Positions 37,175-46,896 are shown, numbered from the stretch's first letter. The stretch: 64,000 nucleotides of DNA from JAVKBW01 sp964352715 (GCA_964352715.1 CAYGSU010000002.1:69613-133612), one strand, 5' to 3'. Translations and numbers: made by a program. Notes: generated by a model from the letters alone, not told the origin.

Positions 37175-37192
37175 ACGCCCGTTGCGGGGCGT
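37175..37192 (-). promoter_or_regulatory. Hairpin after bchZ
   Basis: ACGCCC-gttgcg-GGGCGT forms a 6-bp GC-rich stem 29 bp after the bchZ stop. There is no T-run behind it on the minus strand, so it is more likely an RNA processing or stability element than a terminator. Confidence 0.4.
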
Positions 37193-37220
37193 GTTCCGAT
37201 GCTCGTATGGTGACGCACGC

Positions 37221-38678
37221 TCATGCGGCATTCCCCGTTACGAGTGATAATCTTGCGCGGTCCAGACACTGGATGTTCACTTCTTCCAGGCCATCGACTC
37301 TCGCATTCTTTTCCGCAGCATCGCGTAGCCGTTTGGCGGCCGAAATGCGGGTAATAACAGGATAGGTTTCCAGTATGCGGCCCAGCGCGTTCTGGGCTTC
37401 CATCGACCAGGTAAGCTCGCGGTGCGCCTTCGCCAGGCTTGCTTCCGTTTTGTCGAGAGTTGTTCCGAGCGGCAGAATGTTGAACAGCGCATCGAACAGT
37501 GAGTTGCAGACTTCCTGAACCAGATAGGTAGCGCCCGAATATCCCATGAAGGGGGTGCCGGTGTGCCGGCGGATGATGGCGCCCGGAAACGATGCAGGGA
37601 CATACATTGCCTTGCCGCCTGCTTCTGCGAGATACATGCGCTCGTTGTAGCTGCCGAACAGAACCAGCGGCGTCTTTTCATGAACCGCCTTGCGGACTTC
37701 ATTGTTGTTCGTCTTTTTCCCGGCATTGCGGGCAATCGCGAAGTTGCATGGCAGGCCCAGCTCGTCTTCCAGAAAATGCCGGACGCCCCGTGTGTAGGTT
37801 TCGGTCGCAACGATGCCGAAGCTGGCGGTGCCGAAGAAATCCTGGGTTACCGAACGCCAAAGATCCCAGACCGGTTTGATCGTGGTGTGTTTTTCATGCT
37901 CGATGAACGGTTCCGGATCGATGCCAAGCAGTTCGCCTAGCCGGCGCAGGAAAAGCGTTGTGCTTTCGACGCCGATCGGCGCCTGAAGATATGGTTTCTC
38001 CAGCCCTTCGCAGAGGAGGCGGCCGAATTCACGATACATGCAGATATTGACATCGGCATTAACCAGCCGTGGTGTATCGGTCAGGTGCGACCCGAGCGGA
38101 TAGACCAGATTGACTTCAGCGCCGATGCCTTCGACAAGACGGCGGATTTCGGCAAGGTCCGACGGCATGTTGAACATTCCGTAAGCCGGTCCGATGATAT
38201 TGACTCGCGGCTTGGCATTCTCGTCGCGCTTTTTCTCTTTCGGCAGCTTGCCTTTGGACAAACCGAATTCGGACAGCAACCAGTACAGCGCGCGGTCTGC
38301 GCTCTGCCATTGATCTTCATCGATCGTGCGGGGCAGGAAGCGTTTGATCCCGGTGCCTTCAGGCGTGACGCCGCCGCCGATCATTTCGGCGATTGAGCCG
38401 GTTACGACGACAGACGGAAGATCGGGATCAAGAGACTTGTGCGCGCGGCGCATCGAATCTTCCGTACCGGTCTGACCGAGTTCCTTTTCGGCAAGACCGG
38501 TTACCACGATGGGCAGTTCATGCGGCGGCAGGGCGTCGGTATAGTGTAGCACAGAGGTTACCGGCAGATTTTCACATCCGACAGGGCCATCGATGATAAC
38601 CTGCAGGCCCTTGATCGCCGTAAAGACATAGACGGAACCCCAATACCCGCCGGCGCGATCATGATCGAGTACTAGCAT
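37221..38678 (-). CDS. bchZ: Chlorophyllide a reductase subunit Z
   Basis: 485 aa, nitrogenase-like. With BchY it forms the catalytic part of chlorophyllide a reductase (ring B), which makes the bacteriochlorin. The N-terminus LDHDRAGGYWGSVYVF and VIDGPVGCENLPVTSVLHYTD are diagnostic, with a cluster Cys in GCEN. The first 7 bp overlap bchY. Confidence 0.97.
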   Translation of the reverse strand: MLVLDHDRAGGYWGSVYVFTAIKGLQVIIDGPVGCENLPVTSVLHYTDALPPHELPIVVTGLAEKELGQTGTEDSMRRAHKSLDPDLPSVVVTGSIAEMIGGGVTPEGTGIKRFLPRTIDEDQWQSADRALYWLLSEFGLSKGKLPKEKKRDENAKPRVNIIGPAYGMFNMPSDLAEIRRLVEGIGAEVNLVYPLGSHLTDTPRLVNADVNICMYREFGRLLCEGLEKPYLQAPIGVESTTLFLRRLGELLGIDPEPFIEHEKHTTIKPVWDLWRSVTQDFFGTASFGIVATETYTRGVRHFLEDELGLPCNFAIARNAGKKTNNNEVRKAVHEKTPLVLFGSYNERMYLAEAGGKAMYVPASFPGAIIRRHTGTPFMGYSGATYLVQEVCNSLFDALFNILPLGTTLDKTEASLAKAHRELTWSMEAQNALGRILETYPVITRISAAKRLRDAAEKNARVDGLEEVNIQCLDRARLSLVTGNAA

Positions 38679-40246
38679 CCGATCGCTCCATCCACCTTGT
38701 TGGCGCTTTTCGCCGCCAGGGCCCGTTCCCGTTTCTTGGCATTGCGCTTTCTGAAGCCGGACTGATCGCCGGGAAGATCTTCCCAGACGCCGGCCGAGTC
38801 GCCCTTGCCGACACCTTCGAAGAACGCATGCATCTTGTCGAAGCGGGACTTGTTCGCGATTGCCGAATTGACCAATTGGCCCAGAACCCCGGCGCCGGCC
38901 GCGCCCATCAGGGGCCGCGCGGAAATAAGATTTGTGTAATAGAGAGCGGGCAGGGCCTTCTCTTTCGCCTTCTGAACAACAGGCGTCGTTCCAATGGCCA
39001 GATCGGGTTTGTATTCTTCTATTGCGGCGAGATCGTCTTCCAGCGAGGCGCGGAAATTGACTTTCACGCCATGTGCTTCAAGCCATTCACGGTCCGCATC
39101 CGAATACTTCGTGCGTGGACAGGCGGAACCGACATAGTTGACCTCGGCACCGGATTCGATCAGCAGACGCGCCACCAGCAGTTCTGAGCCTTCATAGCCG
39201 GTCAGGGTGACGCGGCCCTTGATTCTGGATTTCGACAGGGCTTCCGATACGGCCGGCAGCGTTGCATTTTTCGCGGCATTAACCTTGTCTTTGGCGATGC
39301 CGCAGGCCTCGCCAATATTGTCCAGCCAAAGGGCAGTGCCATCGACACCGACCGGAGCCGATCCGACGATCTTGCGGCCCGCTGCATCGAATTCCCGGCA
39401 GCTTGCGGTATAGAAGGGGTGAATAGCGCCGACCACGGCACAGTCCAGCGCTGCATATAGTTCGCGCCATTCGCGGGTCGGAACCACAGGCCCGGCGGCA
39501 AGATCCATCGGTGCCAGCATCTGGCCGATCGTTACCGGATCGACCGGGAACATTTCGCCCAGCATTGCAACGGTGGGTTTTTCGTTGCGGCCGCCACGGG
39601 GGGCCTGGACCGGGCCGAGTTCAGCTTCGGTCCGGGCATATTTCAGCATGGCGCCGGCCAGCACGTCCTTGGCTTCGGCATGGGTCGGAACCCCGAAACC
39701 GGGAACGTCGATACCGATGATGCGTACGCCGTTGATTTCCTTTGGCAGCATCTGCAATGGAATGCCCGATGCCGTCGGCACGCAGAGATTGGTTACGACG
39801 ATGACATCGTAATGTTCCGGATCGGCCAGTTCGTGAACTGCATCGCGGATATCTTCATACAGCTTGCCGGTGACCAGGCTTTCGGAATTAAACGGTACAT
39901 ACCCGACACTGCGATTGGCGCCGTAGAAATGCGACGTGAATGTCAGCCCGTAGACACAGCAGGCCGAGCCGCACAGAACAGAGGCCGTGCGACGCATCCG
40001 CAAGCCGACACGCAGCGAGCCGAAGGCGGGGCACATGCTTTGCGGTTTGTCATGCGGTCCTTGCGGATAGTCCTCGGCGTATTGTTCGAGAATTTCGCTT
40101 TTGCCGGCCTTTTTGCTCGCTTCGAGCATTTCGGCAGCGCCTGCATGACACCCGACACCGTCGCCGGACTCGATCACTGACTCCGCTCCTGCTTCAGCAG
40201 CGGCATTCAGATCAGAGGTGATGGTGTCATAGGTCATTTGGGTCAT
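38672..40246 (-). CDS. bchY: Chlorophyllide a reductase subunit Y
   Basis: 524 aa, NifD/BchN-like partner of BchZ. Probable cluster cysteines are in GDGVGCHAG, QSMCPAFGSLR and SACCVYGLTF. ATG 40246 overlaps the bchX stop as ATGA and is preferred to an upstream in-frame start that would lie inside bchX. Confidence 0.96.
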   Translation of the reverse strand: MTQMTYDTITSDLNAAAEAGAESVIESGDGVGCHAGAAEMLEASKKAGKSEILEQYAEDYPQGPHDKPQSMCPAFGSLRVGLRMRRTASVLCGSACCVYGLTFTSHFYGANRSVGYVPFNSESLVTGKLYEDIRDAVHELADPEHYDVIVVTNLCVPTASGIPLQMLPKEINGVRIIGIDVPGFGVPTHAEAKDVLAGAMLKYARTEAELGPVQAPRGGRNEKPTVAMLGEMFPVDPVTIGQMLAPMDLAAGPVVPTREWRELYAALDCAVVGAIHPFYTASCREFDAAGRKIVGSAPVGVDGTALWLDNIGEACGIAKDKVNAAKNATLPAVSEALSKSRIKGRVTLTGYEGSELLVARLLIESGAEVNYVGSACPRTKYSDADREWLEAHGVKVNFRASLEDDLAAIEEYKPDLAIGTTPVVQKAKEKALPALYYTNLISARPLMGAAGAGVLGQLVNSAIANKSRFDKMHAFFEGVGKGDSAGVWEDLPGDQSGFRKRNAKKRERALAAKSANKVDGAIGC

Positions 40247-41253
40247 ACCGCGTCGTAGATGACTTCGAGGGAATCTTTCTTCAGGCGACTGATGCTGCAC
40301 ATGTCTTCAAGCTTGGCCGGCTGCAGCACGTATTTCGCCCCGGTTTCCTCAGCGGAAAACAATCCGAGCAGCCCGTCCTGCTCCAGCGGTGTTGGCTGAA
40401 CCGGCGGTGCTTCGCTGATGTTCAGCGCGAGCTCTTCGAAAATCGAAGCCCATTCCGTGTCAGGTCGACCGATGATTTCGTAGTTCGCGCTTTTGCGGCG
40501 AATGTCATCATTGGCGGGAATGGCTGAGAGAACCGGGATGCCGACCTTGTCAGCGAAGGCCTGGGCCTCGCCGGTGCCGTCATCCTTGTTAATGACCATA
40601 CCTGCGACACCGACATTTCCACCCAGTTTGCGGAAGTATTCGACGGCAGAGCAAACATTGTTGGCGACATACAGCGACTGAAGGTCGTTGGATCCGACGA
40701 CAATGACCTTTTGGCACATGTCGCGTGCGATCGGCAGGCCGAACCCGCCACAGACGACGTCACCCAGGAAATCGAGCAACACGTAATCGAAGTTCCAGTC
40801 GTGAAAGCCGAGTTTCTCGAGCGTTTCAAAGCCGTGGATAATGCCACGGCCACCGCAGCCCCGGCCGACTTCCGGGCCACCAAGTTCCATGGCGTACACG
40901 CCGTCACGCACAAAGCACACATCGCCGATTTCGAGTTCGACACCGGCTGCCTGCTTCTTGCCGGATGTTTCAATGATGGTCGGAACACTGCGCCCACCGA
41001 ATAGCAATGACGTGGTGTCGCTCTTCGGGTCACACCCGATCAGAAGCACCTTCTTGCCTTGCTGCGCCATCATGTAGCTGAGGTTGGACAGGGTGAAGCT
41101 TTTGCCGATGCCACCCTTGCCGTAAATCGCGATGATCTGCGTTTCTTTTGTGACCGGCCCTGTCGCGACCTTCGGCGGTTCGCTTGCGGCCTCTTCACGC
41201 AGCGCCTTCGTCATGGCGTCTACGGTTTTGGCGGCTGTTGTTGTGCTGGTCAT
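40243..41253 (-). CDS. bchX: Chlorophyllide a reductase iron protein X
   Basis: 336 aa, NifH-like ATPase feeding electrons to BchYZ. P-loop GKGGIGKSFTLSN; switch CDPKSDTT; cluster cysteines in GRGCGGRGI and GDVVCGGFGL. ATG 41253 overlaps the bchC stop (ATGA) and has GGGAGACG upstream. Overlaps bchY by 4 bp. Confidence 0.97.
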   Translation of the reverse strand: MTSTTTAAKTVDAMTKALREEAASEPPKVATGPVTKETQIIAIYGKGGIGKSFTLSNLSYMMAQQGKKVLLIGCDPKSDTTSLLFGGRSVPTIIETSGKKQAAGVELEIGDVCFVRDGVYAMELGGPEVGRGCGGRGIIHGFETLEKLGFHDWNFDYVLLDFLGDVVCGGFGLPIARDMCQKVIVVGSNDLQSLYVANNVCSAVEYFRKLGGNVGVAGMVINKDDGTGEAQAFADKVGIPVLSAIPANDDIRRKSANYEIIGRPDTEWASIFEELALNISEAPPVQPTPLEQDGLLGLFSAEETGAKYVLQPAKLEDMCSISRLKKDSLEVIYDAV

Positions 41254-42197
41254 GAATGCGTCTCCCAATCGAGAATCATTTTCAGGCAATCGGAATCTTC
41301 GAATGCCGTGACATACGCTGTCTGTGCGCTTTTGGCGGGTTGCCGATGTGTAATGAGGCCGTTCAGATCAAGCGTTCCGGCGTCGATGAGGTTGCGGACG
41401 GCAACCAGATCGGCGGGTTTCCACTCAGCCGCGATCCGCAGCCGAATTTCCCGCATGAACGCGGGAGGGAAGGCAAAGGACGGCCGCTGGTCGTAGAAAC
41501 CGGCCAGGACGATTTCGCCACCAGGCGCCAGTCTTCCGATCAGCGTATCCAGCAGGTCGGCATCGCCGCTGACGTCGTAAATTCGACGGTAGTCTCTGCG
41601 GTCATCGTCGTCCGGATTGCATACGGAATAACCCGCAGCGCCGCTATGGCGGTCGGCGTTTGTTTCCCACACGGTGGGCGCTGCGCCACCGAGCGCGATG
41701 GTGAGCCGCGCCAGCAGACGTCCAAGCACACCATGCCCAACGATCAAATCAGGCAATACATCCGTTCGGCCCGGGTCCTGCACCGCATGGTAGGCCGTTG
41801 CCGCAAGCGCCAGCAGAACGCCGTTCTCGCCAAGAGACCGGTCAATTGTGATAGCGCGGGATGCCGCCGTGACGAGGCGGCTGGATGCGCCGCCGAACAA
41901 ACCTTTGGCTTCCTTGTAACAGGATGCGCCCGGCACGAAGACTGTATCGCCGACCGCGATTTCTGAATCGGCATTGCTGGCGATCACTTCGCCGACTGTT
42001 TCGTATCCAGGCACAAGGGGATAACCGAGACCGGGGAAGGGAGGCATCCGGCCGGACCACAGCAATCGCTCAGTTCCCGTGCTTATGCCGCTCCACTTCA
42101 CATCGACGACAATATCACCGTCGGTTGGCGCATTGAGATGCAACCTGCTGATCGAGAGGCTTTTCGGTTCTTTGAGTGTAACTGCGTTGGCTTGCAT
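41250..42197 (-). CDS. bchC: Bacteriochlorophyllide a dehydrogenase
   Basis: 315 aa zinc-free MDR-type dehydrogenase that oxidises the C3 1-hydroxyethyl group to acetyl. The blocks SGISTGTERLLWSGRMPPFPGLGYPLVPGYE (shown here as adjoining motifs STGTERLLWSG and PPFPGLGYPLVPGYE) match BchC. ATG 42197 is where homologues start; an upstream extension to 42284 would cover the PpsR operators. First gene after the tandem operators, 134 bp from crtF. Confidence 0.95.
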   Translation of the reverse strand: MQANAVTLKEPKSLSISRLHLNAPTDGDIVVDVKWSGISTGTERLLWSGRMPPFPGLGYPLVPGYETVGEVIASNADSEIAVGDTVFVPGASCYKEAKGLFGGASSRLVTAASRAITIDRSLGENGVLLALAATAYHAVQDPGRTDVLPDLIVGHGVLGRLLARLTIALGGAAPTVWETNADRHSGAAGYSVCNPDDDDRRDYRRIYDVSGDADLLDTLIGRLAPGGEIVLAGFYDQRPSFAFPPAFMREIRLRIAAEWKPADLVAVRNLIDAGTLDLNGLITHRQPAKSAQTAYVTAFEDSDCLKMILDWETHS

Positions 42198-42252
42198 GCC
42201 GCCCCTGCCGAATGCGCGTCGTTGCGCTTTCTGTATTATCGTTCTTCTGTAG

Positions 42253-42296
42253 TGTAACAATAAAATGACAGTTTTAAATGTCAATTAATAATTACA
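42253..42296. promoter_or_regulatory. Tandem PpsR/CrtJ operators upstream of bchC
   Basis: Two perfect TGT-N12-ACA sites: TGTAACAATAAAATGACA (42253-42270) and TGTCAATTAATAATTACA (42279-42296), separated by 8 bp. This is the arrangement known for CrtJ at the Rhodobacter bchC promoter. It gives bchCXYZ-puf its own oxygen-repressed promoter within the crtEF-bchC-puf run. Confidence 0.9.
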
Positions 42297-42330
42297 CTAT
42301 TGCGGTAGGTTTATTTGTAAATCCGGGTTG

Positions 42331-43482
42331 TCAGGGTCTGGCCAGAATGATCCGTGCCAGCGACGGCTGTATCGACCGGACCTGTTCAATTGCGCCGAAT
42401 CCCGCCCGCTTCAGCAGGTCCGAATGTTCATCGAACCGGCGGGTGCGCCCTGGCCCCATGGCAAGCAGGTAAAAACCGAAATAAGCGTCTGCCGTCCGGT
42501 CAGGTTTCGGGCTTCCTGACAGCGGTTCGGCGATCATGAGCGCACCGTTTGCAGACAGTGCCTTTCTACAGGCCTTTAATAGAGCCAGAACCGTGTCATC
42601 ACTGTGGTCAAAGGTGACCCGGACCAGGGTGATCAGGTCAACGGGTGCCGGCAGATCGCCGGTAGCGAAATCCCCGCCTGTCGTTTTGATTCGATCCGAA
42701 AGGTCGGCGGTTTCTATGTTCTTCCGCGCGGCTGGCATCACTTGCGGCAGATCGAAAAGCGTCAACTCCGCGTCGGGGGCGACATCGGCGAGATAGCTCA
42801 GGAAAACGCCGGTGCCACCGCCCACATCCATGATGGTTCGGTAGGGTTTGAAATTGAAGCTTGCGGTTACAATTTCGGCAATCATCGTCTGGGAAAGCGC
42901 CATCAGTTCGCTGTATTCGGCTGCCTTCGCTGTACTCAGCGAATCGGACCTGTCATCGGCAAGGTAGCCCCAGCAGCGCTGCATCTCTGTCATTTCAATA
43001 TCGCCACGCAGCAACGCCATCGGATCGGCGAGATCCTGGTACAGGTCGCGATGGTGCCGAATCATGGCGAGAACGCCGGGGTTGTCGACAAGCGCTGCGC
43101 CATTGAGGCCCAACGCATATCGGTCGCCGGAACAGCGCCGTGCGAGGGTAAGGGCGGCCGCCGCGCGCATTAACCGGTCGGCCCGATCAGGTGAGAGCCC
43201 GGTCAGGGATGCAAGTTCGTCAATTGAATGCGGGCGCTTCGACAGGGCATCGAGCGCGCCGCTGTCAACGAAGGCATCAAGTATCTGCGAATAGACGAAA
43301 CCGGCGCACAGATCGAACAGGGTCTGTGTTTGCCGTCTGGAAACGGGGCGTGTCAGGGGGAAGCGGGCAGCCCAGGAACGGAACCGTGGGCTCGCTGCGA
43401 TTTTTGGCAGGAACCCTCGAAAGCGGTCGAAAATACTAGACGGTGGAATGGATGGCAGGTCATAGCCAGACTCTGCGGCCAT
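42331..43482 (-). CDS. crtF: Carotenoid O-methyltransferase
   Basis: 383 aa SAM methyltransferase of the hydroxyneurosporene/demethylspheroidene O-methyltransferase family, methylating the tertiary 1-hydroxyl of the acyclic carotenoid. An N-terminal dimerisation domain (FVYSQILDAFVDSGALDAL) is followed by motif I MDVGGGTGVFLSYLA near residue 217. It lies between crtE and bchC, the usual place. Confidence 0.94.
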   Translation of the reverse strand: MAAESGYDLPSIPPSSIFDRFRGFLPKIAASPRFRSWAARFPLTRPVSRRQTQTLFDLCAGFVYSQILDAFVDSGALDALSKRPHSIDELASLTGLSPDRADRLMRAAAALTLARRCSGDRYALGLNGAALVDNPGVLAMIRHHRDLYQDLADPMALLRGDIEMTEMQRCWGYLADDRSDSLSTAKAAEYSELMALSQTMIAEIVTASFNFKPYRTIMDVGGGTGVFLSYLADVAPDAELTLFDLPQVMPAARKNIETADLSDRIKTTGGDFATGDLPAPVDLITLVRVTFDHSDDTVLALLKACRKALSANGALMIAEPLSGSPKPDRTADAYFGFYLLAMGPGRTRRFDEHSDLLKRAGFGAIEQVRSIQPSLARIILARP

Positions 43483-43497
43483 GGCTCAACCCCTTCG

Positions 43498-44367
43498 TCA
43501 GGCGGCGTTGTACATCAACTCGTGCGGCATGAAGCGTTTGGATTCGGCAATGATGATCTTCTGCAGCATCTCTGCACCTGGACCCGGCGGAATAGCATCT
43601 ACAGCATCCGTGACCAGCTGCTTCAGCAGTGTCGTCGCTCCCTGCATTCCGTGATGGTGGACTGCATTCGGGCGATGATGCGAGATGTCCTGTCCGACCG
43701 GCTTGCCAAGATCGTCAACCGACCCGGCGACGTCGTGAATGTCGTCGGCAACCTGGTAGGCTTCGCCGAGGCGCTCGCCCAGCATCCGCCATACCGTAGC
43801 GTCGCCGCCGGCGGCAATTGCCCCGGCTTCCGTGGCCGCTGCGAAAAGCGAACCTGTCTTTGATCGCTGATAGTCCGCCAGAATGGCGTCATCTTCCGAT
43901 TCCCAGGCCTGTCCTGCGCAGATGCCGAACGGCATTCCGACTGAACTGGCAACGATCCCGATGATATGGGCGGCCCGGTCCGGCGATGTCTTGACTTCGC
44001 GGCCGAGTATTTCGAACGCCAGCACGATTAGGGAATCGCCAGCCAGAACGGCAGTGGATTCGCCAAACGCCTTGTGCGTCGAAGGCTTGCCGCGCCGCAG
44101 GTCGGCATCGTCGAAACAGGGCAGATCATCATGCACCAGCGAGGCGCAGTGCAGAAACTCGATGGCGCAGGCGGCAGACGTCGCCAGGCTGGGATTGTCG
44201 TCACCGCAACTCGCGGCAACAGCCAGACAGAGTTTTGGCCGGATGCGGGCCCCGCCGGGGAACACCGAGTGGCGAATGGCGGCTGCAAGCGTTGGCGGTG
44301 CGCCTGTGCGCATCACGCGCCTCAGGGCTTCATTCAGGCCTTTTTCGATACGGCTTTCAACCTTCAT
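43498..44367 (-). CDS. crtE: Geranylgeranyl diphosphate synthase
   Basis: 289 aa polyprenyl synthase. First Asp-rich motif in LVHDDLPCFDDADLRRG, second in YQVADDIHDVAG. It supplies C20 for phytoene and for bacteriochlorophyll esterification. ATG 44367 is preferred because GGAGC precedes it; a GTG at 44406 in frame is the alternative. Divergent from crtD over a pair of PpsR sites. Confidence 0.94.
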   Translation of the reverse strand: MKVESRIEKGLNEALRRVMRTGAPPTLAAAIRHSVFPGGARIRPKLCLAVAASCGDDNPSLATSAACAIEFLHCASLVHDDLPCFDDADLRRGKPSTHKAFGESTAVLAGDSLIVLAFEILGREVKTSPDRAAHIIGIVASSVGMPFGICAGQAWESEDDAILADYQRSKTGSLFAAATEAGAIAAGGDATVWRMLGERLGEAYQVADDIHDVAGSVDDLGKPVGQDISHHRPNAVHHHGMQGATTLLKQLVTDAVDAIPPGPGAEMLQKIIIAESKRFMPHELMYNAA

Positions 44368-44422
44368 CTCGAAGCTCCGGTTGTTGCTTGCTGCCGGCGT
44401 TGACACGCCGTAGATCCCTAGT

Positions 44423-44465
44423 TGTCAAATAAACTATACACTCATAATGTTAATGATCAATGACA
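44423..44465. promoter_or_regulatory. Tandem PpsR/CrtJ operators between crtE and crtD
   Basis: TGTCAAATAAACTATACA (44423-44440) and TGTTAATGATCAATGACA (44448-44465), both perfect TGT-N12-ACA, 7 bp apart. They sit between the divergent crtE (-) and crtD (+) and end 17 bp before crtD. Confidence 0.88.
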
Positions 44466-44482
44466 AATGAGGTTCGGCAGGC

Positions 44483-46024
44483 GTGGCAAAAGACAAAATC
44501 ATTGTTGTCGGCGGAGGTATCGGCGGCCTGACAGCGGGTCTTGTGCTTGCGGAACGTGGTTTTGGCGTCACCTTGCTTGAACGCGCCGACCAGCCCGGCG
44601 GCAAGCTGCGCCAGGTTGCCGTTGGTGGTAAGCCGATTGATGCCGGCCCGACTGTCTTTACGATGCGCTGGGTGTTCGACCGGTTGTTCAACCGCATCGG
44701 CGAATCGCTGGACGATCATCTGGACCTGATTTCGGCCTCGATCCTTGCCCGGCATGCCTGGCTCGATGGTGCCCGGCTGGATCTGTTCGCCGACCGGAAT
44801 CAGTCCGCTGACGCAATCCGTGACTTTGCCGGACCGGGTGAAGCGAGGGGATATCTGGCCTTTTGCGATGAAACGGAATCGATGTTCAAGCTTCTGAAGG
44901 ATCCGTTCCTGTGCCGGGAATCCGCTGACCTGCTGGGGCTTGTGAAAGCGTTCGGCATCGGCGGGCTAGGTGCTATGCGCAAGATGCAGCCGTTCAATAC
45001 CATGTGGCGCGGCATCTCCCGGCACTTTACTGACCCGCGCCTGCGACAGCTTTTCGGTCGTTATGCAACCTATTGCGGATCTTCTCCCTATCTGGCGCCG
45101 GCGACCCTCATGCTCGTCGCACATGTCGAGCAGGATGGGGTATGGTACCTGAAGGGGGGCATGGGCGCGCTTGCCTCAACCTTGTCCGGTCTGATTGAAA
45201 AGCGCGGTGGCATCATTCGCTGTGGTGCGCATGTTTCGGAAATCTGCACTGACAACGGCCGGGTCAGTGGTGTGCGTCTGGATGATGGAAGCCATATCGA
45301 AGCGGATGCTGTCGTGATGAACGGCGACTGTTCGGCCTTGTCGGCCGGCTTGCTGGGAACAGGCGTGCAGCGGGCGGTGAAAAAAACGCCCCGGTCGGAG
45401 AGATCGCTATCTGCCCTCACTTGGATGCTGGATACGGAAGCGCGCGGGTTCCCGCTGGTTCGGCATTCAGTGTTCTTTTCTAGTGACTATCAGCGCGAGT
45501 TTCGTGACATCTTTGAAAACCGCGCTTTTCCAACAGAACCGACAGTCTATGTTTGTGCGCAAGACAGGGGCGACGGTGACATCGCGCCTGAGGGCGAGCG
45601 CGAACGATTCCTTGTAATCGTCAATGCGCCACCGGTTGGCGACACGGAAACTCTTTCGGAAATGGAGATCGATGCATGCGAGAACGCGACATTCACGCTG
45701 CTGGAAAGATGCGGCCTGACGCTGGATCGCCCGCCGGATCGAACGATACGGACCGGGCCGAAGGACTGGAACCGGCTGTTTCCGGGGACCGGGGGGGCGA
45801 TATACGGCGCTGCCTCGCATGGATGGCAGGCGAGCCTGCAACGACCGGGATGCCGAACGGCCATTCCGGGTCTGTATCTGGCCGGGGGCAGCATACATCC
45901 GGGGCCGGGGGTGCCGATGGCGGCGCTGTCTGGCCTTATGGCGGCGGAAAGCCTGGAGAAGGACCGCATTTCGATACGCCGCTCCCGTCCGGCGGCTATC
46001 GCTGGTGGTACGTCGACGCGCTGA
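44483..46024 (+). CDS. crtD: Hydroxycarotenoid 3,4-desaturase
   Basis: 513 aa CrtI-family FAD enzyme. Dinucleotide motif VVGGGIGGLTAGLVLAERG at the N-terminus, and the C-terminal GLYLAGGSIHPGPGVPMA. Called CrtD, not CrtI, because the true CrtI is at 48078-49610 and this gene adjoins crtC and crtE. It introduces the 3,4 double bond after C-1,2 hydration. It overlaps the probable crtC start. Confidence 0.92.
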   Translation: MAKDKIIVVGGGIGGLTAGLVLAERGFGVTLLERADQPGGKLRQVAVGGKPIDAGPTVFTMRWVFDRLFNRIGESLDDHLDLISASILARHAWLDGARLDLFADRNQSADAIRDFAGPGEARGYLAFCDETESMFKLLKDPFLCRESADLLGLVKAFGIGGLGAMRKMQPFNTMWRGISRHFTDPRLRQLFGRYATYCGSSPYLAPATLMLVAHVEQDGVWYLKGGMGALASTLSGLIEKRGGIIRCGAHVSEICTDNGRVSGVRLDDGSHIEADAVVMNGDCSALSAGLLGTGVQRAVKKTPRSERSLSALTWMLDTEARGFPLVRHSVFFSSDYQREFRDIFENRAFPTEPTVYVCAQDRGDGDIAPEGERERFLVIVNAPPVGDTETLSEMEIDACENATFTLLERCGLTLDRPPDRTIRTGPKDWNRLFPGTGGAIYGAASHGWQASLQRPGCRTAIPGLYLAGGSIHPGPGVPMAALSGLMAAESLEKDRISIRRSRPAAIAGGTSTR

Positions 46025-46896
46025 GTGACGACGGCAAGTACGGACTGACCATTATCCTGTTCATCGGCAGTGTGTTTTCGCCTTACTATGCCCTGGCGCA
46101 GCGGTCCGGGCAGCCGGATCCAAGAAACTTCGTTGCCGTCAATGTAGCACTCTACGGCCCGCGGCACGGGCGCTGGACCATGACCGAACGGGGGCGTCCC
46201 GCCCTCACAACCACAGAAAACCTGATCGCCATCGGCCCCAGCAAGGCGCAATGGGATAATGGCAAACTGGTTGTCGACATTGATGAAATTGCAGTTCCCA
46301 TACCCCGGCGCGTTCGCGGCAGGGTAACGGTCTGCACCCCTTTTGTTACCGATCAGAGCTTCGCCCTCGACCCGGCGGGGCTGCATCGCTGGTGGCCGGT
46401 TTGCCCGCTCGCTCGCGTTTCAGTCGAAATGGAAAACCCGGTCCTGAGCTGGCAGGGACCCGGTTATCTGGACAGTAACGAGGGCGACGAGCCTGTCGCC
46501 AATGGCTTTGCAAGCTGGACGTGGTCACGCGCGCATCTGAAAGATGGTTCGGCTGCCTTGTTATACGATCCGATCTATCCGGACGGGTCCCGTTCCAACC
46601 TTGCGCTGCATGTTGATGAGAGCGGCAGTCTTTCGCCTTTTGAGCCGCCTCCGGTTGCGACCATGAAACGCTCATTATGGGGAATAACACGCGAGACCCG
46701 TTGTGAATCAGGCAACGCGCCGCGTGTCACAGACACGTTTGAAGACACACCCTTCTATGCCCGATCAGCTATTGAAACATCATTGCTTGGGCAATCTGCA
46801 AGGGCAGTTCACGAAAGCCTGTCGATACCCAGATTCACATCGCCGGTCGTGCAGATGATGCTGCCGTTCCGGATGCCACGCCGTTCCGGTGGCTAG
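45850..46896 (+). CDS. crtC: Carotenoid 1,2-hydratase (hydroxyneurosporene synthase); start uncertain
   Basis: The CrtC-like region begins at about 45955 (PSGGYRWWYVDALSDDGKYG, then IGSVFSPYYA) and runs to the stop at 46896. CrtC adds water across the terminal 1,2 double bond. The only ATG in frame near the homologous start is 45850, which implies a 175-bp overlap with crtD; the frame is open even further upstream to 45676. A GGAGAAGG at 45955-45962 has no standard start codon in frame just after it. The start is therefore unresolved. Confidence 0.85.
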   Translation: MPNGHSGSVSGRGQHTSGAGGADGGAVWPYGGGKPGEGPHFDTPLPSGGYRWWYVDALSDDGKYGLTIILFIGSVFSPYYALAQRSGQPDPRNFVAVNVALYGPRHGRWTMTERGRPALTTTENLIAIGPSKAQWDNGKLVVDIDEIAVPIPRRVRGRVTVCTPFVTDQSFALDPAGLHRWWPVCPLARVSVEMENPVLSWQGPGYLDSNEGDEPVANGFASWTWSRAHLKDGSAALLYDPIYPDGSRSNLALHVDESGSLSPFEPPPVATMKRSLWGITRETRCESGNAPRVTDTFEDTPFYARSAIETSLLGQSARAVHESLSIPRFTSPVVQMMLPFRMPRRSGG

